Assembly (NCBI GenBank): GCA_030630905.1
Contig: DAOVMB010000082.1
Location: forward strand, 1 to 8,375
Source of the DNA: Sedimentisphaerales bacterium
Lineage (GTDB): Bacteria > Planctomycetota > Phycisphaerae > Sedimentisphaerales > Anaerobacaceae
Direction of reading: 5' to 3'
Length of the DNA: 8,375 nt
The notes beneath the pieces are model-generated. The model saw only the letters and a list, made by a program, of their open reading frames with translations. It was not told the DNA's origin and ran no database searches. Position numbers and translations under genes: made by a program. Positions 1 through 5,831 of this stretch are shown here, one piece after another (within the stretch, counting starts at the first letter, position 1; every line of letters starts with the position of its first letter).

Positions 1-216
1 GATTTTATAAAGACCAGTACCGGATTACACCCGGCCGGCGGGGCAACGGTTGAAGATATAAAACTGATGAAAGAAACAGCTCCAGGGTGTAAAATAAAGG
101 CCGCCGGCGGAATACGTACCGCAAAACACGCCCTCGATATGTTAGACGCGGGTGCACAAAGGATAGGTACTTCTTCCGGAGTGCAGATTATGACAGAATT
201 CAAAGCCGGACAATAA
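1..216 (+). CDS. deoC: Deoxyribose-phosphate aldolase, C-terminal part (5' end outside window)
   Basis: Only the last 71 codons are present; the gene enters from the left edge in frame 1 and stops with TAA at 214-216. DeoC is a cytosolic class I aldolase that splits 2-deoxyribose-5-phosphate into acetaldehyde and glyceraldehyde-3-phosphate in deoxynucleoside catabolism. The fragment opens with DFIKTSTG, whose Lys (visible residue 4) is the Schiff-base lysine of the family. Further on, KIKAAGGIRT carries the second conserved lysine and the phosphate-binding glycine turn, and RIGTSSGV near the end is the second phosphate-binding segment. The short tail after RIGTSSGV resembles the compact DeoC type rather than the longer E. 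coli form. The next gene starts 4 nt after the stop, so the two are probably cotranscribed. Confidence 0.93.
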   Translation, partial: DFIKTSTGLHPAGGATVEDIKLMKETAPGCKIKAAGGIRTAKHALDMLDAGAQRIGTSSGVQIMTEFKAGQ

Positions 217-220
217 GCTT

Positions 221-538
221 ATGAGCGAGGAATTCATCAGTGAGCCAATCGAGCCGGTTGCAGGTACGTTTGATACAACTGCAATGATCAGAGGTGAGCC
301 GGGGCTTCCGGAGCGATTTAAATGGAGAGACAAAGAATACGCAGTAGCTGATGTGCTTGAGGCCTGGAAAGAGCTGGGGCCTTGCCGTAGCGGCGGCCCC
401 GAGAAATATCTGCGTAAACACTGGTTCAGAATCAAAATCGAGGGTGGTTTGGAAATGACCATCTATTTTGAAAGACAGGCGAGATCGAAGGGCCGGAGCA
501 AAGTAAGGTGGTGGCTATATACCATTAACAGAAGTTGA
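221..538 (+). CDS. Small conserved protein, DUF6504-like
   Basis: A 105-residue soluble protein starting at ATG 221, 4 nt after the deoC stop, and ending with TGA 536-538. It has no signal peptide or membrane segment. The middle segment FKWRDKEYAVADVLEAW, followed by a basic and aromatic-rich C-terminal half (KHWFRIKIEGGLEMTIYFER, then RWWLYTI), matches my recollection of DUF6504: a short beta-rich domain with a W-x-(D/G)-x-x-Y-x-V-x-x-(V/I)-L-x-x-W core. The function of that family is not established, and the assignment is from memory of its pattern, not from a search. Tight spacing to deoC suggests the same transcript. There is no strong Shine-Dalgarno sequence ahead of the ATG. Confidence 0.7.
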   Translation: MSEEFISEPIEPVAGTFDTTAMIRGEPGLPERFKWRDKEYAVADVLEAWKELGPCRSGGPEKYLRKHWFRIKIEGGLEMTIYFERQARSKGRSKVRWWLYTINRS

Positions 539-539
539 A

Positions 540-573
540 AAGGAATTGCTTTGTTGCACTCTCAATGACAAAC
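540..573 (+). repeat. Probable half-copy of a dispersed palindromic repeat at the pabB 5' end
   Basis: The stretch reading approximately GGAATTGCTTTGTTGCACTC then TCAATGACAAAC resembles one arm of dispersed bacterial repeats whose arms read as FFAALRMT or CFVALLAMT when translated. Compared by eye with the complementary arm at 7123-7150 of this window, about 21 of 31 positions agree, with the AATGACAA end conserved. No partner arm is seen next to it, so it is probably a decayed or solo half. It sits between the TGA of the DUF6504-like gene and the best internal ATG of pabB. Confidence 0.45.
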
Positions 574-582
574 GATACCGTA

Positions 583-2121
583 ATGATAAAAAAAGTTACT
601 GCAAAAGATAAACTTATCCTTTGCAGATTGCACTGTAGAATAATCTGCGTATCGGCCAATTTGCCGGGGCTAAGTGAAGTATTCGCCGGATTGAAATCAC
701 CATCGATTATAGGCGGCAACGCGGCCAGGACGGACGCAGGCAGATTCAGCTACTGGGCTGCGCAGCCGAAAGAGATATTGGAGTTCAGAACGGGACAGGA
801 CGATCCTTTCGGAAAACTGCAAAGAGCTTCGATCAAATACAAACTCGAAGAAAACTGCGAGGGCAACCTTCCAAAGGAAATTTTCTGCGGCGGCTGGATT
901 GGATATTTCAGCTATGAGCTTGGCAGATATATCGAAAAGCTGCCGGCTGCTGCAATCGACGATATTGGATTGCCTTTGATTCGGTTATGTTTCTACGACC
1001 GGTTCATCGCCTACGATCATCAGGGGGAAAAATTTTTATTGATCGTTCTGGAGCTGCCGGACGATGCCGAAGAGCCGGAAGAAAAACTTGCCGCTCTGGA
1101 GGATTTGTTAGCTGAATCTCAAAGGATTCGCGTACCTCAACCTGCGACTGCCGACCTTGAGAATATTGATTTGTCGCAAGTCCGGCCCAATATGGACAAA
1201 AATTATTACCTGCGAACTGTCGAGAAAATAAAGCGGTACATCTACGATGGGGAGGTTTACCAGATCAACTTCTCGCAGCGATTCGAATGCGATTACGACG
1301 CACGGCCGATTGAGCTATATCATTGGCAGAACTGTTATAATCCAAGCCCCTGCGCCTCTTACATCGACGGCGGCGGTTTTCATATCGTCAGTGCATCGCC
1401 CGAGATGTTTATCACAATCGCCGACGGCGTTATTCAAACCAAGCCCATAAAGGGCACCCGGCCTCGCCTCGATGATGCAACGAAATCGGCTTTGCAGGCA
1501 AGGCAAACCAACGCCCGGAATTTCAACGAGCTGCTCGGCAGCGAAAAGGAGCAGGCCGAACTGAATATGATTATCGACTTGGAGCGTAACGATGTCGCCA
1601 GAATCTGCCGGCCCGGGACAAGGACGGTGATTCAGGCCAGGACGATTGAAACATACCCGACGGTTTTTCACACCGTTGCTACCGTGGCCGGGCGGCTTCG
1701 CGAGGAAATCACCTTCTGCGATGCTCTAAAGGCTATGTTTCCCGGCGGCTCAATCACCGGAGCGCCGAAAATCCGCTCTATGGAAATCATCGACGAAACC
1801 GAGCCGACCGCCAGAGGCGTCTATACGGGCAGTATCGGCTTTATCGGGATCGACGGCAGTGTATGCTTGAATATTGCCATAAGAACGATTATTATCAAAG
1901 ACCAGAAGGCCTACGCTCAAGCCGGCGGAGGAATCGTCGCTGATTCCGACCCGGAAGCTGAGTGGGCCGAGACAATTGTAAAAGCAAGAGCGCTGTTAGC
2001 CGGAATAGGAGCGACGCAAAAGAACGTTCTGCATAAAAGAAACAGCCTATTTGTCATTCCTGCGAAAGCAGGAATCCAAAAAAAGCGAAAGCAGAATAGA
2101 TTCCCGCTTGCGCGGGAATGA
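583..2121 (+). CDS. pabB: Aminodeoxychorismate synthase component I
   Basis: Chorismate-utilising enzyme that aminates chorismate to 4-amino-4-deoxychorismate for p-aminobenzoate and folate, normally with glutaminase PabA, which is not in this window. From ATG 583 it is 512 residues. The N-terminal domain includes CGGWIGYFSYELGRY near 102. The catalytic domain has VYQINFSQRF near 225, NPSPCASY near 253, PIKGTRPR with Lys about 290, DLERND about 332-337 and FPGGSITGAPK about 386. Lys in PIKGT is characteristic of PabB; TrpE-type enzymes have Ala there, so this favours PabB. Start: the frame is open back to TTG 535, which overlaps the preceding stop, and ATG 565 is another option. I chose 583 because 540-573 looks like repeat DNA, but no start has a good ribosome binding site. 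Oddity: the last 22 codons and the stop lie inside a palindromic repeat; the native domain ends near ALLAGIGA. Confidence 0.93.
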   Translation: MIKKVTAKDKLILCRLHCRIICVSANLPGLSEVFAGLKSPSIIGGNAARTDAGRFSYWAAQPKEILEFRTGQDDPFGKLQRASIKYKLEENCEGNLPKEIFCGGWIGYFSYELGRYIEKLPAAAIDDIGLPLIRLCFYDRFIAYDHQGEKFLLIVLELPDDAEEPEEKLAALEDLLAESQRIRVPQPATADLENIDLSQVRPNMDKNYYLRTVEKIKRYIYDGEVYQINFSQRFECDYDARPIELYHWQNCYNPSPCASYIDGGGFHIVSASPEMFITIADGVIQTKPIKGTRPRLDDATKSALQARQTNARNFNELLGSEKEQAELNMIIDLERNDVARICRPGTRTVIQARTIETYPTVFHTVATVAGRLREEITFCDALKAMFPGGSITGAPKIRSMEIIDETEPTARGVYTGSIGFIGIDGSVCLNIAIRTIIIKDQKAYAQAGGGIVADSDPEAEWAETIVKARALLAGIGATQKNVLHKRNSLFVIPAKAGIQKKRKQNRFPLARE

Positions 2122-2122
2122 C
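2053..2122. repeat. Palindromic repeat of the VIPAKAGIQ / IPAFAGMT type
   Basis: A 70-bp element made of two hairpins. The left hairpin is ATTCCTGC-GAAA-GCAGGAAT (2056-2075) and the right is ATTCCCGC-TTGC-GCGGGAAT (2100-2119); each has a perfect 8-bp stem. The outer ends, GTCATTCCTGCG (2053-2064) and CGCGGGAATGAC (2111-2122), are inverted repeats matching at 11 of 12 positions. This is the well-known dispersed repeat whose translations give VIPAKAGIQ on one strand and IPAFAGMT on the other. Here it supplies the C-terminus and the TGA (2119-2121) of pabB, and it may also act as a hairpin between pabB and pabC. Confidence 0.9.
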
Positions 2123-2160
2123 ACCAATGTTTTGCGATGCCGTGTGCGCAATATGAAACT

Positions 2161-3024
2161 ATGACCGAAAAAGTTTTTCTAAATGACAAATTAGTCGATA
2201 TCGACAAGGCATGCATCTCCGTCACCGACAGCGGATTTCTGTATGGTGCGGGGCTTTTCGAGACTATGCGCAGTCACAATGGCGTGGTCTTCGCGCTGAC
2301 GGACCACCTGGACAGGCTGTTTGTCAGTGCCGGCACTTTGTCGATAAGTAATCCTTATGATCGGGAATATATCACCGAGGCCATCAACAAAGTGCTGATC
2401 GCAAATACGCTAACCGATGCGCGCCTGCGTCTGACGCTAACGAACGGACCAATGGCAGAATCCGAGCAGCAGCGCAAATCGACACTTCTTATCACCGCTG
2501 CAAAGTTGCGGTCTTACCCGCCCGAATATTATAAAAAAGGCGTGATGGTCGTGCTGTGCCCGTTCAGGCAGAATCCGATCAATCCGACTTCCGGCCGTAA
2601 GACTACGAGCTATTTCTCGCGTATGATTGCACTGAACATGGCGCATCAAAAAAGAGCGGCCGAGGCGCTCTGGTTTACAGTGGACAATCGTCTGGCTGAG
2701 GGCTGCATCAGCAATGTTTTTCTGGTCAAAGATTCGGTACTCTACACACCGCCGATTAAAACGCCCGTTCTTGCAGGTGTAGCAAGAAAGACCGTCTGCC
2801 AGCTTGCCCTGCAGAATTCAATTAAATTCACCGAGAAGGACCTCTCGATAGACGATGTTCTCGGCGCCGACGAGATTTTTCTAACGAATGTTATCATGCA
2901 GGTGATGCCGATAAACAAAGTAGAGAAGCACATGGTCGGTGACGGCCTGGTTGGGCCCGTGACCAAAAAACTGCATACGTTTTTCGATCAGCTCGTGAAA
3001 AACGAGTGCGGGGAAAACAAATGA
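2161..3024 (+). CDS. pabC: Aminodeoxychorismate lyase (class IV PLP aminotransferase fold)
   Basis: Fold-type IV PLP enzyme, 287 residues from ATG 2161. The likely reaction is removal of pyruvate from 4-amino-4-deoxychorismate to give p-aminobenzoate, the step after PabB. The sequence starts with the family pattern VFLNDKLV...ISVTDSGFLYGAGLFETMR (residues 5-37). The PLP lysine is Lys147 in GRKTTSY, followed by LAEGCISNVFLV (Glu180), TPPIKTPVLAGVAR (196-209) and DEIFLTNVIMQVMP (238-250). Family members also include D-amino-acid and branched-chain aminotransferases, and residues alone do not separate these; direct adjacency to pabB makes PabC the best call. An upstream in-frame ATG at 2137 would add MPCAQYET, which is not family-like, so 2161 is preferred. 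Neither has a clear Shine-Dalgarno sequence. The stop overlaps the nif3 ATG by 4 nt. Confidence 0.87.
   Translation: MTEKVFLNDKLVDIDKACISVTDSGFLYGAGLFETMRSHNGVVFALTDHLDRLFVSAGTLSISNPYDREYITEAINKVLIANTLTDARLRLTLTNGPMAESEQQRKSTLLITAAKLRSYPPEYYKKGVMVVLCPFRQNPINPTSGRKTTSYFSRMIALNMAHQKRAAEALWFTVDNRLAEGCISNVFLVKDSVLYTPPIKTPVLAGVARKTVCQLALQNSIKFTEKDLSIDDVLGADEIFLTNVIMQVMPINKVEKHMVGDGLVGPVTKKLHTFFDQLVKNECGENK
3010..3014 (+). promoter_or_regulatory. Ribosome binding site deciding the nif3 start
   Basis: GGGGA lies 6 nt before ATG 3021, inside the pabC end. It supports ATG 3021, which overlaps the pabC TGA as ATGA, over the in-frame GTG at 3006. Confidence 0.6.
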
Positions 3025-4133
3025 AGATAAAAGATATTGCTGTGAAAATCGAAGAAATAATCCCGCTTAAGCTGGCGCAGGGCTGGGACAACGTGGGATT
3101 ATTGATTGGTGATTCGCAGAAGGATGTTAGAAATATTCTGCTGACGATAGACGTTACGCGCGATGTTGTCACCGAGGCCAGGAAGCTAAAAACAGACTTG
3201 ATTATCAGCTATCATCCGGTGATTTGGGATGGGCTTAAGAAAATCACCACCGAAGGGCCGACCGGCGTTGTGTATGATTTGATTCGATCCGGCATCGCGG
3301 TCTTCGCGATACATACCGCACTGGATTCGGCAGTTGGCGGAGTTAACGACGGCCTTGCCGAGATTGTTGGCATCGTTAATGGCGTGCCGATCGGCGATTA
3401 CGTGGCGAACCCGGCGGGTGACAACTACAAGCTTGTTGTCTTTGTCCCCGTCAAGTCGGCGGCAAAAGTCTCAAACGCCGTGTTTGACGCCGGGGCGGGA
3501 GCCATCGGAAACTACAGCCACTGCGGTTTCGACGCCGAGGGCACGGGGACCTTTCTGCCTCAGAAGGGTGCAAGGCCGGCCATCGGCAAAAAAGGCAAAC
3601 TCGAAAAGGTCGGCGAGATAAGATTCGAAACGATTGTACCGGCGGGCAAACTCGATGAGGTCGTCGCGGCAATGAAAAAGGCACATCCCTACGAGATGCC
3701 GGCCTTTGATGTTTTCAAACTGCATGATACTGAGATGCTGTTCGGTTTAGGCCGGATCGGCGAATTATCCCGGCCTGTCCGAATCGCACAGATTATCAAG
3801 AGGATAAAGAAGGTCACCGGCGCCAAAGCAATCGGCATGGTCTGCAAGCAGGACCGGCTGGTTCGGCGAGCGGCGGTTTGTGCCGGCTCGTGCGGCAAGA
3901 TTATCAATTCGGTTATTGCCGCTAAGGCCGATTTGTATCTGACCGGAGAGCTGAAACATCATCAGGCATTGGCCGCTCAGGAGGCAGGATTGACATGTAT
4001 ATGCTTAAGCCATACTGTTTCGGAGCGGTTCATATTAAAAAAATTCGCAAGGCAGTTGCAAAAACAGATCAAAACAATAACAATTAGAATAAGCAAGAAA
4101 GATGCAGACCCGTTTAAGTGGAAGAACGTATGA
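3021..4133 (+). CDS. NIF3-family dinuclear metal-binding protein (YqfO/NIF3L1 type with inserted domain)
   Basis: A 370-residue member of the NIF3 / DUF34 family (old annotation: GTP cyclohydrolase 1 type 2), a toroidal hexamer with a two-metal site; its physiological substrate is not firmly known. The N-terminal half has GWDNVGLLIG (21-30), DLIISYHPVIWDGLKKI (59-75) and AIHTALDSAVGGVNDGLA (96-113). A PII/CutA-like inserted domain spans roughly 135-235 (KLVVFVPV to HPYEMPAFDV), as in long YqfO-type members. The C-terminal half closes the site with TGELKHHQALAAQEAG (308-323) and CLSHTVSERFI (328-338). Likely metal ligands are His65, His98, Asp102, His331 and Glu335. Many bacterial members have HHP where this one has YHP (Tyr64-His65), the form I recall from eukaryotic NIF3L1. 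It is coupled by ATGA overlaps to pabC upstream and scpB downstream. I leave the symbol blank because naming varies. Confidence 0.92.
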   Translation: MKIKDIAVKIEEIIPLKLAQGWDNVGLLIGDSQKDVRNILLTIDVTRDVVTEARKLKTDLIISYHPVIWDGLKKITTEGPTGVVYDLIRSGIAVFAIHTALDSAVGGVNDGLAEIVGIVNGVPIGDYVANPAGDNYKLVVFVPVKSAAKVSNAVFDAGAGAIGNYSHCGFDAEGTGTFLPQKGARPAIGKKGKLEKVGEIRFETIVPAGKLDEVVAAMKKAHPYEMPAFDVFKLHDTEMLFGLGRIGELSRPVRIAQIIKRIKKVTGAKAIGMVCKQDRLVRRAAVCAGSCGKIINSVIAAKADLYLTGELKHHQALAAQEAGLTCICLSHTVSERFILKKFARQLQKQIKTITIRISKKDADPFKWKNV

Positions 4134-4822
4134 TAGAAGAACAGAACACAGAATACAGAACACAGAATACAGAATGTCGAATGTCCAACGATGAATTTCG
4201 AACGGAAGGATTAACCGCAGAGGACACCGAGAACGCGGAGGAAAGAATTAAAAATACTGCTGCTGCGGTCTCTGCGAGCCCGGCGGTAAAAGCGGAGGAG
4301 ATTACTACTACGGTCGAGTCGGTTGTGGAAGCGGTCTTGTTTGCCAGCGATGAGTCGCTCACAGAGGCCCGGCTGGCGAATATTGTCGAGACAAGTGCAA
4401 AACAGGTTCGTCAGCACATCAAGAATCTGAATGACAAGTACCAGGCGAACAATAACGCTTTTAGAATAGAACAAATCGCCGGCGGCTACCAGATGCTCAC
4501 GTTGAGTCCTTACAATCACTGGCTCAAGAAACTGCTTCGGGTTCGCAGCGACAACAAGCTAAGCCCCGCAGCCATGGAGACACTTGCCATTATTGCATAC
4601 AAGCAGCCGGTCATGCGCGCGGACATCGAAGCCATCCGCGGCGTTGCGGTCGGCGAGGTGATTCGATCCCTGAGCTACAAAGGATTGGTCAAGATCGTGG
4701 GCCGGGCCGAAGTTTTGGGCAGGCCGATGCTGTATGGAACGACGAAAAAGTTCCTCGAAGTCTTCGGCCTCAACACGCTCAAAGACCTGCCGAAAGCGCA
4801 GGAGCTAAAAGAGCCTCAATGA
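4130..4822 (+). CDS. scpB: Segregation and condensation protein B with repeat-derived N-terminal extension
   Basis: ScpB is the winged-helix partner of ScpA and SMC in the bacterial condensin, which compacts and segregates the chromosome. From ATG 4130 it is 230 residues. The family core runs from about residue 57 (EEITTTVESVVEAVLFAS) to 222. It includes IEQIAGGYQMLT (113-124), LSPAAMETLAIIAYKQPV (144-161), IEAIRGV (166-172), LSYKGLVKIVGRAEVLGRP (181-199), LYGTTKKFLEVFGL (201-214) and LKDLP (217-221). Residues 2-55 are low-complexity, rich in E, T, N and R, and come from two repeats (see separate entries). ATG 4130 overlaps the nif3 TGA as ATGA and has GGAAG at 4120-4124. GTG 4118 is in frame but is the weaker start. 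scpA is not in this window. A downstream start near the core cannot be excluded, since the GGAGGA at 4295-4300 has no standard start codon close behind it. Confidence 0.95.
   Translation: MIEEQNTEYRTQNTECRMSNDEFRTEGLTAEDTENAEERIKNTAAAVSASPAVKAEEITTTVESVVEAVLFASDESLTEARLANIVETSAKQVRQHIKNLNDKYQANNNAFRIEQIAGGYQMLTLSPYNHWLKKLLRVRSDNKLSPAAMETLAIIAYKQPVMRADIEAIRGVAVGEVIRSLSYKGLVKIVGRAEVLGRPMLYGTTKKFLEVFGLNTLKDLPKAQELKEPQ
4143..4185 (+). repeat. 14-bp tandem repeat inside the scpB 5' end
   Basis: AGAACACAGAATAC occurs twice end to end (4143-4156 and 4157-4170), followed by a related degenerate AGAATGTC/GAATGTC pair (4171-4185). Translated, it gives the NTEYRTQNTE pattern. This is known from dispersed low-complexity repeats in environmental bacterial genomes and is not part of the ScpB fold. 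Confidence 0.75.
4211..4290. repeat. Imperfect inverted repeat inside the scpB 5' end
   Basis: The left arm begins TTAACCGCAGAGGACACCGA (4211-4230) and runs to about 4240. The right arm, read from the other strand, starts TTTTACCGCCGGGCTCGCAG and ends near 4261. About 19 of 28 compared positions agree, so the arms could form a long imperfect hairpin. It resembles the dispersed AACCGCAGAG...CTCTGCGGTT family, whose translations read as TAEDTENAEE-like peptides. Here it contributes ScpB residues of about 28-54. Confidence 0.6.
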
Positions 4823-4893
4823 ACGAAATCCTGAAAGCATCGGAATTATTGTTCGAGCCACAGTATTTTTTAATCAGAAAGGCTGCACGATAG
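4819..4893 (+). CDS. 24-codon mini-ORF coupled to scpB, function unknown
   Basis: The ATG at 4819-4821 overlaps the scpB TGA (4820-4822) as ATGA, the same junction style as the two genes before it. The frame encodes 24 residues, starting MNEILKASELLFEPQYF and ending RKAAR before TAG 4891-4893. I do not recognise it. It could be a translation-coupling leader, a degraded remnant of a longer gene, or a chance frame. Its TAG overlaps the candidate ATA start of the following metallophosphoesterase frame (ATAG at 4890-4893). Its Shine-Dalgarno sequence is weak. Confidence 0.3.
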   Translation: MNEILKASELLFEPQYFLIRKAAR

Positions 4894-4940
4894 GCGAAAA
4901 TTTCAACAAGCAGCGTTGGATTGTCACTCGGCGGATTTTT
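4876..4940 (+). other. Upstream in-frame extension of the metallophosphoesterase: SD, ATA codon and Tat motif
   Basis: The frame of the phosphoesterase remains open upstream of TTG 4941 and encodes QRWIVTRRIF directly before LKSSAAALAGLAL, together giving TRRIFLK, a classic twin-arginine (Tat) export motif. No ATG, GTG or TTG exists in this frame between 4821 and 4941. The best-placed initiation site is ATA 4890, 7 nt behind AGAAAGG (4876-4882) and overlapping the mini-ORF TAG; ATT 4920 is another non-standard option. Either a rare start codon is used, or a base change or read error has hit an ATG. Confidence 0.55.
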
Positions 4941-5825
4941 TTGAAGTCCTCAGCGGCGGCACTCGCCGGCCTGGCTTTAACGCCGATTTCCTGCACCGGT
5001 CCGACCGGCCGCAGACGCAGGCCGGGGGCCGTGAGATTCGGTATCGTTACCGACTGTCACTACGCCGACGCCGATACCGCTGGCACGCGCTTTTACCGTC
5101 ATTCGCTCAACAAACTTACCGAATGCGTCGAAGCGATGAACGAGCAGCAGGTCGATTTTCTCGTGGAGCTTGGCGATTTCAAAGACCAGGATTCCCCCCC
5201 TGTCGAGCAGAAGACCCTGTCGTATCTACAAGCTGTCGAAGGTGTGTTCTGCAAGTTCGATGGCCCAGCCTACCATGTGCTCGGCAATCACGACCAGGAT
5301 AGTCTCTCGAAGGCACAAGTCCTGACCAATATCAAAAACACAGGCATAAATCCCGGCAGGAGTTACTACTCGTTTGATTTCAACGGCGTGCACTTTGTCG
5401 CTCTCGACGCCAACTATAAATCTGACGGGACAGATTACGATCATGGCAATTTCGACTGGACCGATGCCAATATCCCCCCGGCCGAGATAAAGTGGCTTAA
5501 ACGGGATCTGACCACGTCACGCGGAGCCGTTATTGTCCTGATCCATCAGCTACTCGACGGTGCCGGCTCGCATTATGTCAACAATGCCGCCGAGGTCAGG
5601 CAAGTCCTCGCACAATCGGACAGGATCTTGGCCGTGTTCCAGGGCCACCATCACGATGGAGGTTACAGCCTGATAGAAGGGATTCACTACTATACTTTAA
5701 AAGCGGTGGTCGAAGGCTCCGGCCCGGAAAACAACTCTTACGCCATCGTCGAAGTCCAGCCGGACATGAGTATCACCGTTACCGGTTACCGTAAAGCAGT
5801 CGATAAACAGCTTACCCCGGCATAA
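4941..5825 (+). CDS. Exported metallophosphoesterase (calcineurin-like), probable Tat substrate
   Basis: Calcineurin-like phosphoesterase, 294 residues from the first standard start TTG 4941; about 311 if translation begins at ATA 4890. All metal-site motifs are visible: GIVTDCHYAD (Asp38, His40), ELGDFKDQD (Asp79), VLGNHDQD (Asn116-His117), VLIHQ (His202) and QGHHHDGGY (His236, His238). It belongs to the broad CpdA-like phosphodiesterase/phosphatase group; the substrate cannot be told from sequence. The N-terminus SSAAALAGLALTPISC is a hydrophobic export segment, and with upstream residues it forms a Tat signal. The PISC before a Gly/Arg-rich stretch could be a poor lipobox (Pro at -3 is unusual), so it is a periplasmic or possibly membrane-anchored protein. 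It converges with the minus-strand hydrolase with only 6 nt between stops, leaving no room for an intergenic terminator. Confidence 0.88.
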   Translation: MKSSAAALAGLALTPISCTGPTGRRRRPGAVRFGIVTDCHYADADTAGTRFYRHSLNKLTECVEAMNEQQVDFLVELGDFKDQDSPPVEQKTLSYLQAVEGVFCKFDGPAYHVLGNHDQDSLSKAQVLTNIKNTGINPGRSYYSFDFNGVHFVALDANYKSDGTDYDHGNFDWTDANIPPAEIKWLKRDLTTSRGAVIVLIHQLLDGAGSHYVNNAAEVRQVLAQSDRILAVFQGHHHDGGYSLIEGIHYYTLKAVVEGSGPENNSYAIVEVQPDMSITVTGYRKAVDKQLTPA

Positions 5826-5831
5826 ATACGC

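Noticed and set aside
583..2121. Anthranilate synthase component I (TrpE) instead of PabB
   Set aside because: The motif reads PIKGT with the PabB-type lysine, and the next enzyme gene is a PabC-like class IV PLP protein, not a trp gene.
2137..2160. Upstream ATG 2137 as the pabC start
   Set aside because: The added residues MPCAQYET do not fit the start of class IV aminotransferases and no ribosome binding site precedes it.
1917..2225. 102-codon minus-strand frame opposite the pabB/pabC junction
   Set aside because: It is antisense to the conserved pabB end and runs through the palindromic repeat, giving the IPAFAGMT artefact peptide.
3451..3725. Two overlapping minus-strand frames and a plus-strand frame (3334-3621) inside nif3
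   Set aside because: Arg/Pro/Ser-rich shadow translations of a well-conserved gene with no recognisable motif.
4143..4185. Possible CRISPR-like repeat array
   Set aside because: The 14-bp units are directly adjacent without spacers and there are only two exact copies, so it is a simple tandem repeat.
4916..5302. 128-codon plus-strand frame overlapping the phosphoesterase start
   Set aside because: Its translation is Arg- and Cys-rich with no family motif, while the overlapping frame carries all calcineurin-like motifs.
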